DNA of 64,000 nt, taken from Actinomadura viridilutea. Lineage in GTDB: Bacteria > Actinomycetota > Actinomycetes > Streptosporangiales > Streptosporangiaceae. Location: the NCBI GenBank assembly GCA_003001795.1, contig PVNI01000019.1:1-64000 (forward strand), in the 5' to 3' direction. Positions 34,385-42,623 of this stretch are shown piece by piece; position 1 is the first letter of the stretch; the number at the start of each line of letters is the position of its first letter. Below the pieces are notes generated by a model that saw only the letters and a list, made by a program, of their open reading frames with translations, ran no database searches and was not told the origin of the DNA. A program made the position numbers and the translations under genes.

Positions 34385-36415
34385 ATGTCACATAATCGAC
34401 CAATGCAGTCCTCCACCCGGAATCTGATAGTCGGCCTGGATTCTTCGGGGAAAATAGTTCAGTTCAACCGCAACGCCGCGGCGCTTCTCGGCAGGGGACC
34501 GGACGGCATGCCGGTGAGGGCGCTCGGCGACGTGCTCGTCGGTGCGGAGGGGGACGCGCCGGATCGCCTGCTGGACGCGGTCCGCGAAGGACGCGAACGC
34601 ACCGCCATGGCCGTGCTCGCGACCGCCGACGGCGCCCGGCACGACGCCGTCGTCACCGTCCATCCGATGAGCGGGGACCTGCCCGGGCTGGCTGCGCTGG
34701 CCGTCATCCGCGTCCCGGTCCCCGGAGCCGACCGCTTCCTGGACCCAGCGGTCGTCCGCCGCGCCCTGCTGGAGGACGCCCTCCCGCGCATCGGCGCCAC
34801 CCTCGACCTCGACCAGCTCGCGCGCCGCCTGATGGACGTGGTCGTGCCGCACTTCGCCACCTCCGGCTCCCTGCTGCTGCGCGAGGCCGTCGTCGATCCC
34901 GACGAACCGGACGGCGGCGCCGACGGCCCCGTGCCGATGCGCCGGATGGCGGTCGGCTTCGACGACGGCGACCCGGTGTGGGACGCCGCCTTCCCCACCG
35001 GCGAGACGCTCACCTACTCGCCCGGCAGCCCCTACGCGCGGTGCCTGGAGACCGCCGAGCCCGTGCTGGCCCCGCTGAACCCCGGCGGCGACTCGCCCTT
35101 CGCCGAGACGTGGCGCCTTTCGCCGGTGGCCGCGCTGCTCGAAGGCGCGTCCATGCTGCTGCTGCCGATCGTGTCCGACGGGACGGCGCAGGGGTTCTTC
35201 GTGTGCGTGCGCGGCGCGGCGCACCGCCCCTTCGACGCCTACGACGTCGAGATCGGCATGGAGTTCGCGGCCCGCGCCGCCATCCTCATCGAGAGCGCCC
35301 GCCGCTACTCGCGCGAGCGCGCCACCGCCCTCACCCTGCAGCGCAGCCTGCTGCCGACCGGGCTGTCGGCGCCGTCCACGGTCGAGGTGCACCACCGGTA
35401 CCTGCCCGGCAGCAGCCTCATCGAGGTCGGCGGGGACTGGTACGAGTCGATGGCGCTGCCCGGCGCCCGCGTCGCCCTGGTCGTCGGCGACGTCGCCGGG
35501 CACGGCGTGCGCGCCGCCGTGACGATGGGACGGCTGCGCACCGCCCTGCACACCCTCGCCGGGATGGACCTGCCCCCGGCCGAGGCCCTGGAGCGGCTCG
35601 ACTCGCTCATGGGGTCGCTGGGCGAGCGCGAACCGCACTTCGCCACCTGCGTCTACGCCGTCTACGACGCCGTCACCGGACGCTGCGAGGCCGCCAGCGC
35701 CGGGCACCTGCCGCCGCTGCTCGTCCCGCCGGGCGGGCCGGCGTCCTACCTGGACATGCGGCCCGCCCCGCCGCTCGGCGTCGGCGCGGGCCCCATCGTC
35801 AGCCGCGAGTTCGCCGTGGAGGACGACACGCTGCTCGTCCTCTACACCGACGGGCTGGTGGAGAACCGCAGCCGCGACATCGACGACGGGCTGGCCCGGC
35901 TGCGATCGGTGTTCGGCCCGGGCGCGCGGCGGCGGTCCCTGGAGTCGCTGTGCCAGGCGAGCCTGGACGGGGTGTACGACGACCGGCACCGCGACGACAT
36001 CGCCATGCTCGTCGCGCGGCTGCGGCGCATCCCCGCCGACGCGCACGTGTCGTGGGACCTGCCCGGCGACCCGGCCGCGATCCGCCGCGCCCGGGGCCTG
36101 GTCCGCGACCGCCTGGCCCGCTGGGACCTGCCCGAGCTGGCCGACTCCACCGCGCTGCTGGCGTCCGAGCTGGTCACCAACGCGATCCGGCACGCGGGCG
36201 GCCGCGTCACCCTGCGCCTGGTCCGCGAGGGCGGCCTGGTGTGCGAGGTGTTCGACTCCTCCGACGCCCGTCCCCGGGTGCGCCGCCACGGCGACGCGCT
36301 GCGGGACGCCGAGTCCGGCCGCGGCCTGCACGTCGTCGGCAGCATCGCCCGCCGCTGGGGCGTCCGCCGCACGCCCACCGGCAAGGTCGTGTGGGCGGAA
36401 CTGGAACTGCCCTAG
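34385..36415 (+). CDS. Multidomain SpoIIE-type serine phosphatase with PAS, GAF and ATPase domains
   Basis: A 676-aa cytoplasmic signalling protein. Order: PAS-like sensor (about residues 10-105, LIVGLDSSGKIVQFNRNAA), GAF (~130-305), PP2C/SpoIIE phosphatase (~325-540) with the metal-binding LIEVGGDWYE, VVGDVAGHG, LYTDGLVE and DRHRDDIAML, and a C-terminal HATPase_c of the RsbW type (~555-676; ELVTNAIRHAGG, GRGLHVV). Such proteins control anti-sigma-factor antagonists, combining phosphatase and kinase-like activity in one chain. No anti-sigma or STAS gene is adjacent. ATG 34385 and ATG 34403 are both possible starts. About 200 bp of locally AT-richer DNA precedes it and probably holds its promoter. 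Confidence 0.9.
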   Translation: MSHNRPMQSSTRNLIVGLDSSGKIVQFNRNAAALLGRGPDGMPVRALGDVLVGAEGDAPDRLLDAVREGRERTAMAVLATADGARHDAVVTVHPMSGDLPGLAALAVIRVPVPGADRFLDPAVVRRALLEDALPRIGATLDLDQLARRLMDVVVPHFATSGSLLLREAVVDPDEPDGGADGPVPMRRMAVGFDDGDPVWDAAFPTGETLTYSPGSPYARCLETAEPVLAPLNPGGDSPFAETWRLSPVAALLEGASMLLLPIVSDGTAQGFFVCVRGAAHRPFDAYDVEIGMEFAARAAILIESARRYSRERATALTLQRSLLPTGLSAPSTVEVHHRYLPGSSLIEVGGDWYESMALPGARVALVVGDVAGHGVRAAVTMGRLRTALHTLAGMDLPPAEALERLDSLMGSLGEREPHFATCVYAVYDAVTGRCEAASAGHLPPLLVPPGGPASYLDMRPAPPLGVGAGPIVSREFAVEDDTLLVLYTDGLVENRSRDIDDGLARLRSVFGPGARRRSLESLCQASLDGVYDDRHRDDIAMLVARLRRIPADAHVSWDLPGDPAAIRRARGLVRDRLARWDLPELADSTALLASELVTNAIRHAGGRVTLRLVREGGLVCEVFDSSDARPRVRRHGDALRDAESGRGLHVVGSIARRWGVRRTPTGKVVWAELELP

Positions 36416-36481
36416 CCCCGCCCGGCACGCACGCCGCCGTCGCGCGGTTTCGATGGACGTCGCAGCCCCGCCCGCGGAGGT

Positions 36482-37690
36482 TCACTCGAGCACGGATATG
36501 TGCACGTGGTCGTAGTGGTTCTGCGTGATGCTCCCGCGGTCCTCCATGCGGCGCCACCCGGGGTAGCGCACGTTCCAGATGTGCTGCTTCCAGATGACGT
36601 AGGAGATGCCGAGGCGGCGGGCGTTGGCGACGGCGTACTGGGCGAGCTGGTCGCCGTGCCGCTGCGCCGACGCGCTCGGCATGCGCCCGATCGGCCCCTC
36701 CATGAAGTCGCAGGCGCGCCCGACCGCGTGGTCCTGCGCGTCCGCGCCGGTTCGGTAGCAGCCGATCGTCGGAAACGGGCCGAAGATCCGGTCGATCTCC
36801 AGCACCAGGTCGCGCATGGTCGCGGTCATCAGGTTGCCCGTGACCGTGGAGCGGGCGCCGAGCGCTCCGTCGGGCCGTCCGGTGACGCGCGGCCCCGCCG
36901 GCCTGGGCGCCCGCCGCCCCGCGCCCGTCGACGCGGACCGCGACGCGGCGTCCCGCAGCACCGCGACACGGGTGCCGGGCGGCAGGACGCGCCTGAGCCG
37001 CTTCGACAGCGCCGCCGCGTCGGCCGTGGACGCGCCGACCACCAGGCCGTTGCCCTGCGGCATGCCGAGCGCGCGGGCCTGCCCGCGGGACACCACCGCG
37101 TCCACGCCGTCGATGCCCAGGGACGCGTACGCGGCCACCCGCACGCGGCCGGGGCTGCGGGAGCCGCCCGCCGGCACGACGCCGCCGAGCGGCACCGACC
37201 CGTCCCGGCTCAGCTCGAACGACACCGCCATGCCGCCGGTCGCCACGCTCCGCCACAGCGGGTCCGACTCCGCCGACTGCCGCGGGGTGAACGCGCGGAA
37301 CTCCGACGGGTCGACGCCGAGCAGGCCCACGCGCCGCCCCGCCACCTGCGCCTGGGCGGCGTCCACGACGGTCAGCCCCGCCACGCCCTTGACCCTCCGG
37401 GCGCGTTCGACGGCGTCGGGCGGCAGCGGGGCGTCGCCCGCGACCAGCAGGACGGGGGTGAACAGCCTGGTGAGGGGCGCGACGGCCGGGGCCGCCGCGT
37501 CGGTGTCGACGGAGACCAGGCGGCCGCGCCCGCCCTTGCCGCCGGACGGCTCGAGCATCCCGGACGCCGCCACGACGACGTCCGCGACCAGCGTGGCCGC
37601 GACCGCCGTGCCGATCACCGCGGGGACCACCCGGCTCCGCCGGCCCGCGCGCCGCCGCCTCACGGCCTCGAGCGACCCCCGTGTCCGCAC
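36482..37690 (-). CDS. Membrane-anchored secreted protein with ARB_07466-like C-terminal domain
   Basis: A 402-aa protein. One transmembrane segment at residues ~22-44 follows an Arg-rich cytoplasmic start. Residues ~60-260 resemble the extracellular domain of FtsX/MacB-type permeases (VDPSEFRAFTPRQSAESDPLW; VVSRGQARALGMPQGN) but without the permease. The C-terminal ~100 residues (FPTIGCYRTGADAQDHAVG and YDHVHISVLE) form the ARB_07466-like domain common in actinobacterial secreted proteins; its His/Asp set suggests metal binding. The GTG at 37690 follows GGAAGGGAA. Likely acts at the cell wall; function is not established. Confidence 0.8.
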   Translation of the reverse strand: MRTRGSLEAVRRRRAGRRSRVVPAVIGTAVAATLVADVVVAASGMLEPSGGKGGRGRLVSVDTDAAAPAVAPLTRLFTPVLLVAGDAPLPPDAVERARRVKGVAGLTVVDAAQAQVAGRRVGLLGVDPSEFRAFTPRQSAESDPLWRSVATGGMAVSFELSRDGSVPLGGVVPAGGSRSPGRVRVAAYASLGIDGVDAVVSRGQARALGMPQGNGLVVGASTADAAALSKRLRRVLPPGTRVAVLRDAASRSASTGAGRRAPRPAGPRVTGRPDGALGARSTVTGNLMTATMRDLVLEIDRIFGPFPTIGCYRTGADAQDHAVGRACDFMEGPIGRMPSASAQRHGDQLAQYAVANARRLGISYVIWKQHIWNVRYPGWRRMEDRGSITQNHYDHVHISVLE

Positions 37691-37846
37691 CTGGTTGCGT
37701 TCCCTTCCGAGCGTCCACTGGCGGAGCGAGGGGCGGGCTCGGCTCCGGCGGCGTGTCCCTGCGCATAGTAGGCCGACGCCGCTCGGCCGGACCAGGGCCG
37801 GGCGGAAGGGACCGGTCCAAGTCGGCCGGCCGGCGTCAGACCGCGC

Positions 37847-38677
37847 TCAGTCCCACCAGAACGACCACCAGGTCCTGCCGCGGATCTCCTCGGCGTACCC
37901 GGCGAGCGTGCCCGGGCCCTGGAACAGGATGTCCGGGCAGAACGCCCAGTGCTCGGCGGCGACGTGCAGGGCGTGCCGGGACGTGACGGGCGGCGCGGCC
38001 ACGCTCAGCTCGAGGGTGTTGAAGCCGAGGCCGACGACGCGCGCGCCGAACCGGTCCTCCCAGCCGCGGACCACCGCGGACAGCGGCGCGGTCCACTCGT
38101 TGTGGTTCAGCGCGCCCTGCCAGCCGACCGCGGTCAGCGCGTCGGCGCCGCGGGACACGGCGACCAGGGCCAGCGACAGACCGCGGCGGGCCAGCGTGCG
38201 CGCGTGCCGGTCGGCCACGGCGCCGGGGTCGTCCACCAGGGACGCGGGCGGCGCCGTCCCGGGGCAGTGCGCGCCGAACGGGGCCAGATCCTCCAGGTCC
38301 TCCTCGGTGGCCTGCTCCACCCAGTCGGCCCACACCTCGTACATGAAGGCGTCGGGGGCGTAGTTGGCGATGTCCTCCACGGGCTCCGGGGCGACCTGTC
38401 CCGCCGCCCACGGCTGGGCGGACTCGTCCATCAGCAGCGGCCACAGGCCCGAGGTGGGGTGCTCGGCGCGCAGCTGAGCCCACAGCTCGCCGGACACCGG
38501 GTCGTCGCTCAGCCAGAACGCGGGACGCCGTACGAGCTGGCGCTGCGGATAGCCGGGGTCCGGCCACACCAGGTCGCCGTCGGGCAGCGGTGTGGACAGC
38601 GACCGCTCGACGCTCGGGTCGGCGAACAGCTGCTCCAGGCCGCCCGGCAGCTGGTGCCGGAGGTCGAGGTCATCCAT
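37847..38677 (-). CDS. DUF4253 domain protein
   Basis: A 276-aa cytoplasmic protein. The C-terminal ~110 residues are a clear DUF4253 domain: WEDRFGARVVGLGFNTLELSV followed by AAEHWAFCPDILFQG. The N-terminal half is acidic and Trp/Pro-rich with no other domain. The function of DUF4253 is unknown; some members are encoded near polymorphic-toxin or immunity genes. It lies ~150 nt downstream of rtcB's 3' end side, on the same strand. Confidence 0.8.
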   Translation of the reverse strand: MDDLDLRHQLPGGLEQLFADPSVERSLSTPLPDGDLVWPDPGYPQRQLVRRPAFWLSDDPVSGELWAQLRAEHPTSGLWPLLMDESAQPWAAGQVAPEPVEDIANYAPDAFMYEVWADWVEQATEEDLEDLAPFGAHCPGTAPPASLVDDPGAVADRHARTLARRGLSLALVAVSRGADALTAVGWQGALNHNEWTAPLSAVVRGWEDRFGARVVGLGFNTLELSVAAPPVTSRHALHVAAEHWAFCPDILFQGPGTLAGYAEEIRGRTWWSFWWD

Positions 38678-38831
38678 TTCACGCCGTTCCAGTACAGGTC
38701 ATGCCAACGGGGGATCTTGGCACTCCGGGAATGGTAACGGCGTCCGCGGCGGTCGGGGGACGAGGTGGCGGGATACATGCGCCCGACTCTCGCCGGTAAC
38801 GCCGGCCCGTATACGGAGCGGCCGAGATCGG

Positions 38832-40349
38832 TCAGCCCTTGACGGTCAGGAGAGGCCGCAGTTCGGCGACCGGGGCCGCCACTGCGCCTGCGTGCAGGCT
38901 GGACACCACGGGGCCGATGTCCTTGTAGGCCCACGGCGCTTCCTCCTTCAAGTCGCGGCGCCGGGCCGCCATCACGTCCCCGCGGCGCGCCACCGTCGGG
39001 TCGCGGTGGTCCAGCGGCGTGACCACGCGGAACTCCCGCAGGAAGGCGTCGAGTTCGTCGTCGCTCGCCCGCGCGGCGGCACCCCGGGGGACGCGCCGCC
39101 CGGCTCCGTGGCAGGCGCTGGCCAGCGTGCGGGGGTTGCCGTGGCCGCGCAGCAGGTAGCTGGACGCGCCCATCGAGCCGGGCACGATCACCGGTTCGCC
39201 CCACATCGCGTACGGGCCGCCCGCCATTTCCTCGTGGCCGCCCGAGGGCGTCGCGCCCTTGCGGTGGACGACGCGGTCTCCGTCTCGCCAGAACAGGTTG
39301 TGCGGCGCGTCATAGATGAGCCGCGCCGTCAACTGCCCGCATTCGGCGGCGAGTCCGGCCCGCATGGTGAGGGCGAGGAAGAACCGGTTGCCGGCGGCGA
39401 AGTTGGCGGCGTTGCCGAACGCGTCCAGGTAGCGGCGCAGGCCGTCGTCGGGCCCGCCGCCCAGCAGGAACGGCAGGATACCGTTGCGGGGCCGGGGCAG
39501 CCCGGCGGGCCAGGTCCGGCGCAGCCGGTCCAGCGCCGTGGCGTTGGCCTGATGTCCCAGCGACAGCGAACCGCTGTGCGCCATCAGCACGACCGCACCC
39601 GGGGCCAGGCCCCACGCGTACGCGGCCGCGGCGTCGTGGACCCGCGCGACGTACTGCAGTTCGACGAAGTGGTTGCCGCCGCCGATGCCGCCGATGACGC
39701 TGTCGTGGCTGGCGGCCCCGGCGCCGCCCGCGCTTTCGATCCAGTCGGCGAACGCGTCGGCGGTGCCCGCCGGGAGCGCCGGCGCGTGCATGCGGTCCAG
39801 GCAGTCGTCGGCGTCGGTGGGCTGGTACCCCTGCCATGGGGTGTCGCCGGAGAGGAGCAGCCCCGGGAGCCCTTCGCGCAGCAGGGCCTCCCGCTGGACG
39901 GCGGTGAGGGCGATGCGCCGCCCGCCCTCGAAGAACAGGTGCCGCAGCCGCCGTTCCAGGGCGTCCAGACGCGGACGCACCTCGTCCACGGTGAGCGAGG
40001 TGACCTCCAGCCGCATGCCGCAGTTCACGTCGTTTCCCACCGCCTGCGGCAGCAGCGCGCCCTCGGTCTCGACGACCGTGCCGATCGGTATGCCCGCGCC
40101 CTTGTGGAAGTCGGGTGTGAGGACCATGCGGGTGATGCGTGGCGCCGGACCGTCGTGGCCGGGCATCGCCTCGGCGAGACGGGCGAGGGTTTCGGCGGTC
40201 TCCAGGACGGACAGCGCCTCGTCCACGGCCGCCGGTTCGAGAGGCACGCGCTCATCGGCGCAGATGTCGACGGGGACGTCCCAGGGGTTCGGCAGGGTGA
40301 GCCAGTGGTCGTCGCGCCGCACGAGGCGGCGGTCCTGACGGATGCGCAT
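38832..40349 (-). CDS. rtcB: RtcB-family RNA ligase
   Basis: A 505-aa enzyme. RtcB joins 2',3'-cyclic-phosphate or 3'-phosphate ends to 5'-OH ends using GTP and Mn2+. Key residues are visible: PDFHKGAG (metal), GNDVNCGM (Asp and metal-binding Cys), GGGNHFVE (metal His), the GMP-accepting His in ACHGAGRR, and a C-terminal YKDIGPVV with TVKG end. All are intact, so it should be active. The family's archease partner is not in the window. AAGGACC precedes the ATG at 40349. Likely roles are tRNA or rRNA repair after endonuclease damage. Confidence 0.9.
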   Translation of the reverse strand: MRIRQDRRLVRRDDHWLTLPNPWDVPVDICADERVPLEPAAVDEALSVLETAETLARLAEAMPGHDGPAPRITRMVLTPDFHKGAGIPIGTVVETEGALLPQAVGNDVNCGMRLEVTSLTVDEVRPRLDALERRLRHLFFEGGRRIALTAVQREALLREGLPGLLLSGDTPWQGYQPTDADDCLDRMHAPALPAGTADAFADWIESAGGAGAASHDSVIGGIGGGNHFVELQYVARVHDAAAAYAWGLAPGAVVLMAHSGSLSLGHQANATALDRLRRTWPAGLPRPRNGILPFLLGGGPDDGLRRYLDAFGNAANFAAGNRFFLALTMRAGLAAECGQLTARLIYDAPHNLFWRDGDRVVHRKGATPSGGHEEMAGGPYAMWGEPVIVPGSMGASSYLLRGHGNPRTLASACHGAGRRVPRGAAARASDDELDAFLREFRVVTPLDHRDPTVARRGDVMAARRRDLKEEAPWAYKDIGPVVSSLHAGAVAAPVAELRPLLTVKG

Positions 40350-40684
40350 GAAAGTGGGTCCTTCGAGCTGCTGAGAAGGGCATGCGGAAACAGGCGCGGT
40401 CGAAAGCGCCGGAGAGGCGGCGCAAGAGGGCGCCGCCGTTGCCTCGGGTTCAGCAGCCGCGAGGAGAAGGCGTGTCTGAATCTAGAGCGGTGCGCGGCCC
40501 CGCTGCCACGGGATTTTGCGCCGGGCCGCGCTGGTGCAGGGCTTCCCCCTGCCTGACCTGCGGCGCGGGCGGCGTGGTGCGCCGGGCGCACACGCCGGGG
40601 CGGGCCTCGGCGGACGCGGCTTGTTATATCGGACGCCCGTAACGGTATTTGCCTGCGTCCGGCGGGGTGGCGGAGGCTGTGGCC
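40350..40684. other. Intergenic region with no supported gene
   Basis: About 335 bp between divergent rtcB and the arylformamidase-like gene. It must hold both promoters. Short frames in it are low-complexity. I looked for a tRNA or RNA-repair substrate RNA and saw no cloverleaf. Position 40621-40640 (TTGTTATATCGG) is AT-richer and may be the core of the forward promoter. Confidence 0.5.
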
Positions 40685-41566
40685 ATGAGCGTGTCGCTGG
40701 AGGACTGGCCGGGGCGGGAGCTGTCCGACGAGGAGCTGGACGTCGCCTACAACGTCCGGCGCAAGGCCGGGGAAGAGGAGTTCGCCCGGCTCATGACCCG
40801 CTACCGGCGGATGTCGGACGAGGCCGTCGACGGGCTGCCCGGGCAGCCGGGGGTCGTGTACGACCGGACCAGTGGTGAGAAGCTCGACGTGTGGGGCACG
40901 GGCGGGGCGCCGAGGCCGGTGTTCGTGTACCTGCACGGCGGGTACTGGCGGGCCTTGTCCCGGCACGACTCGGCGTTCATGGCGCGGATGCTGTGGGAGC
41001 AAGGGGTCGCGACGGTCGTGCCCGACTACACGCTGGCGCCCAAGGTCACCCTTGAGGAGATCGTGCGGCAGGTGCGGGCGGCGGTCGCCTGGGTGCACCG
41101 CGAAGGCGAGGAGCACGGGCTCGACCCGGAGCGGATCGTGGTGGGCGGCAGCTCGGCGGGCGGGCACCTCACCGGGATGCTCATGGTGGACGGGTGGCAG
41201 CGGACGTTCGGACTGCCCCAGGACGTCGTCAAGGCCGCCATGCCGTTCAGCGGGCTGTTCGACATCCGCCCCCTGGTGCGCGTCTACGTCAACGAGTGGC
41301 TCGGACTGGACGTGAAGAGGGCGGCCGCGCTCAGCCCCGAACTGCTGCCCGCCGAACGGCGGTGCCCGGCGGTGGTGGCGGTCGCCGAGGACGACGGCAC
41401 CGGATTCCTCGAGCAGTCGCGCAGATTCCGCCGGCATTGGGGCGAGGCCGCGGAGCTGATGGTCGTCCCCGAGCGCAACCACTTCGACGTGGTGCTGGAC
41501 CTGGCCGATCCCCGCTCCGCGGTGAGCCGGGCGCTGCTCGGGCTCATCGCCCGGACCGGCCGCTGA
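40685..41566 (+). CDS. Alpha/beta hydrolase, probable kynurenine formamidase (arylformamidase)
   Basis: A 293-aa alpha/beta hydrolase. The oxyanion-hole motif HGGYWR begins at residue 84, and the nucleophile elbow GGSSAGGH follows. HGGYW is characteristic of eukaryotic-type arylformamidases (AFMID), which hydrolyse N-formylkynurenine to kynurenine and formate. An Asp in AEDDGTG and His in ERNHFDVV complete the triad. The downstream operon holds kynureninase and 3-hydroxyanthranilate catabolism, which supports this assignment. ATG 40685 is preferred over an in-frame start 36 nt earlier. It overlaps the convergent LysR gene by 23 nt. Confidence 0.78.
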   Translation: MSVSLEDWPGRELSDEELDVAYNVRRKAGEEEFARLMTRYRRMSDEAVDGLPGQPGVVYDRTSGEKLDVWGTGGAPRPVFVYLHGGYWRALSRHDSAFMARMLWEQGVATVVPDYTLAPKVTLEEIVRQVRAAVAWVHREGEEHGLDPERIVVGGSSAGGHLTGMLMVDGWQRTFGLPQDVVKAAMPFSGLFDIRPLVRVYVNEWLGLDVKRAAALSPELLPAERRCPAVVAVAEDDGTGFLEQSRRFRRHWGEAAELMVVPERNHFDVVLDLADPRSAVSRALLGLIARTGR

Positions 41567-42500
41567 GCGCGGCCTCTCCGGTGAGCGCGGCCGCCTCCCG
41601 CCGCAGGTGGTCGAGCATGACGCGGGCCGAGGGCGTGAGCGGCCGCCCGTCCGGCAGCGTCACGCCGACGTGGCGGCGCACCGGCTCCAGCGGAACGGGC
41701 AGCGGCGCGATCTCCCCGTCGGTCACCGCCACCAGCTCCGGCAGCGCGGCGATCATGTCGGTGTCGCGGACCAGCGTGCGGACGGTGAGGATCGACGTGC
41801 ACTCCACCAGGTCGGTCGGCGGCGGCAGGCCCTCGTCGCGGAACACCTGTTCCAGCTCCTGGCGCAGCGCGGTCTGCTCCAGCGGCAGCACCCAGGGGTA
41901 GTCGAGCAGGTCGCGCAGCGCGAGGCCGCCGCGCGACCGGGCCGGGTGGTCGCGCCGGGCGACCAGGCGCACCGGCTCGCTGTACAGGGTGATCTGCCGC
42001 AGGCCGCGCAGGTCGTCGATCGGGTTGAGGCGTCCCAGGATCATGTCGAGCTCGCCGTCCAGCAGGCGCGGCGCCTGGATGTCGAACGTGGCCTCCCGGA
42101 CGATCACGGTGATGCCGGGGCGGTCGCGCTTGAGCGCGGCGATGGCGCGCGGCAGCAGCACGTTCGACCCGGCCAGCAGGGTGCCGATGGTCACCGTGCC
42201 CACCCGCGCGTCCGCCAGCTCGGCGATGCGCTCCCCGGCGCGGCGCAGCTCGGCGAGCACGGCGCGGGCGTGCTCCACGAACGCCTCGCCGAACAGGGTG
42301 GGGGTGACGCCGCGCGGTCCCCGGGTGAACAGCTCCACGCCGAGCACGTCCTCGACCTCGCGCAGGCTCCGCGTCACGGCGGGCTGCGCCAGGCGCAGGT
42401 GCCGGGCGGCGCGCAGCACGCTGCCGTGGTCGGCGATCGCCACCACCAGGACCAGGTGCCGCAGCTTCAGCCGCCCGTTGAGCAAGTCGATGGGGCGCAT
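41544..42500 (-). CDS. LysR-family transcriptional regulator
   Basis: A 318-aa LTTR. The N-terminal winged HTH (LKLRHLVLVVAIADHGSVLRAARHL, then LAQPAVTRSLREVEDVLG) is at residues ~11-65, and the effector-binding domain is at ~95-300. It belongs to the GbpR/CbnR-like branch acting on aromatic catabolism. It is divergent from the 3-hydroxyanthranilate operon, with an inverted repeat just before its start (42509-42528), so it is the likely activator. The inducer is probably a pathway intermediate; that is inference. Confidence 0.88.
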   Translation of the reverse strand: MRPIDLLNGRLKLRHLVLVVAIADHGSVLRAARHLRLAQPAVTRSLREVEDVLGVELFTRGPRGVTPTLFGEAFVEHARAVLAELRRAGERIAELADARVGTVTIGTLLAGSNVLLPRAIAALKRDRPGITVIVREATFDIQAPRLLDGELDMILGRLNPIDDLRGLRQITLYSEPVRLVARRDHPARSRGGLALRDLLDYPWVLPLEQTALRQELEQVFRDEGLPPPTDLVECTSILTVRTLVRDTDMIAALPELVAVTDGEIAPLPVPLEPVRRHVGVTLPDGRPLTPSARVMLDHLRREAAALTGEAALSGRSGR

Positions 42501-42508
42501 GCTCCTTT

Positions 42509-42528
42509 CTATCACCGTTCGGTGATAG
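42509..42528. promoter_or_regulatory. Inverted repeat, probable LysR-type operator
   Basis: CTATCACCG and CGGTGATAG form perfect 9-bp arms around TT. The site lies 9 bp from the LysR start and ~95 bp from the dehydrogenase start. A weak TATAGC box at 42556-42561 faces the catabolic operon. The placement fits a LysR site controlling both directions. Confidence 0.7.
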
Positions 42529-42623
42529 CAGTGAAGGTAAAGGGTATTTGTCAGGTATAGCTCCTCGGGAGCATCATCGCAGTGTCCGGCGCGCACGCGC
42601 GGGGACGCTCCCGAGGGATGGCG

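Noticed and set aside
40350..40684. tRNA or small RNA beside rtcB
   Set aside because: Some T-loop-like words (GGTTCA, TGAATC) occur, but no acceptor stem or cloverleaf can be drawn.
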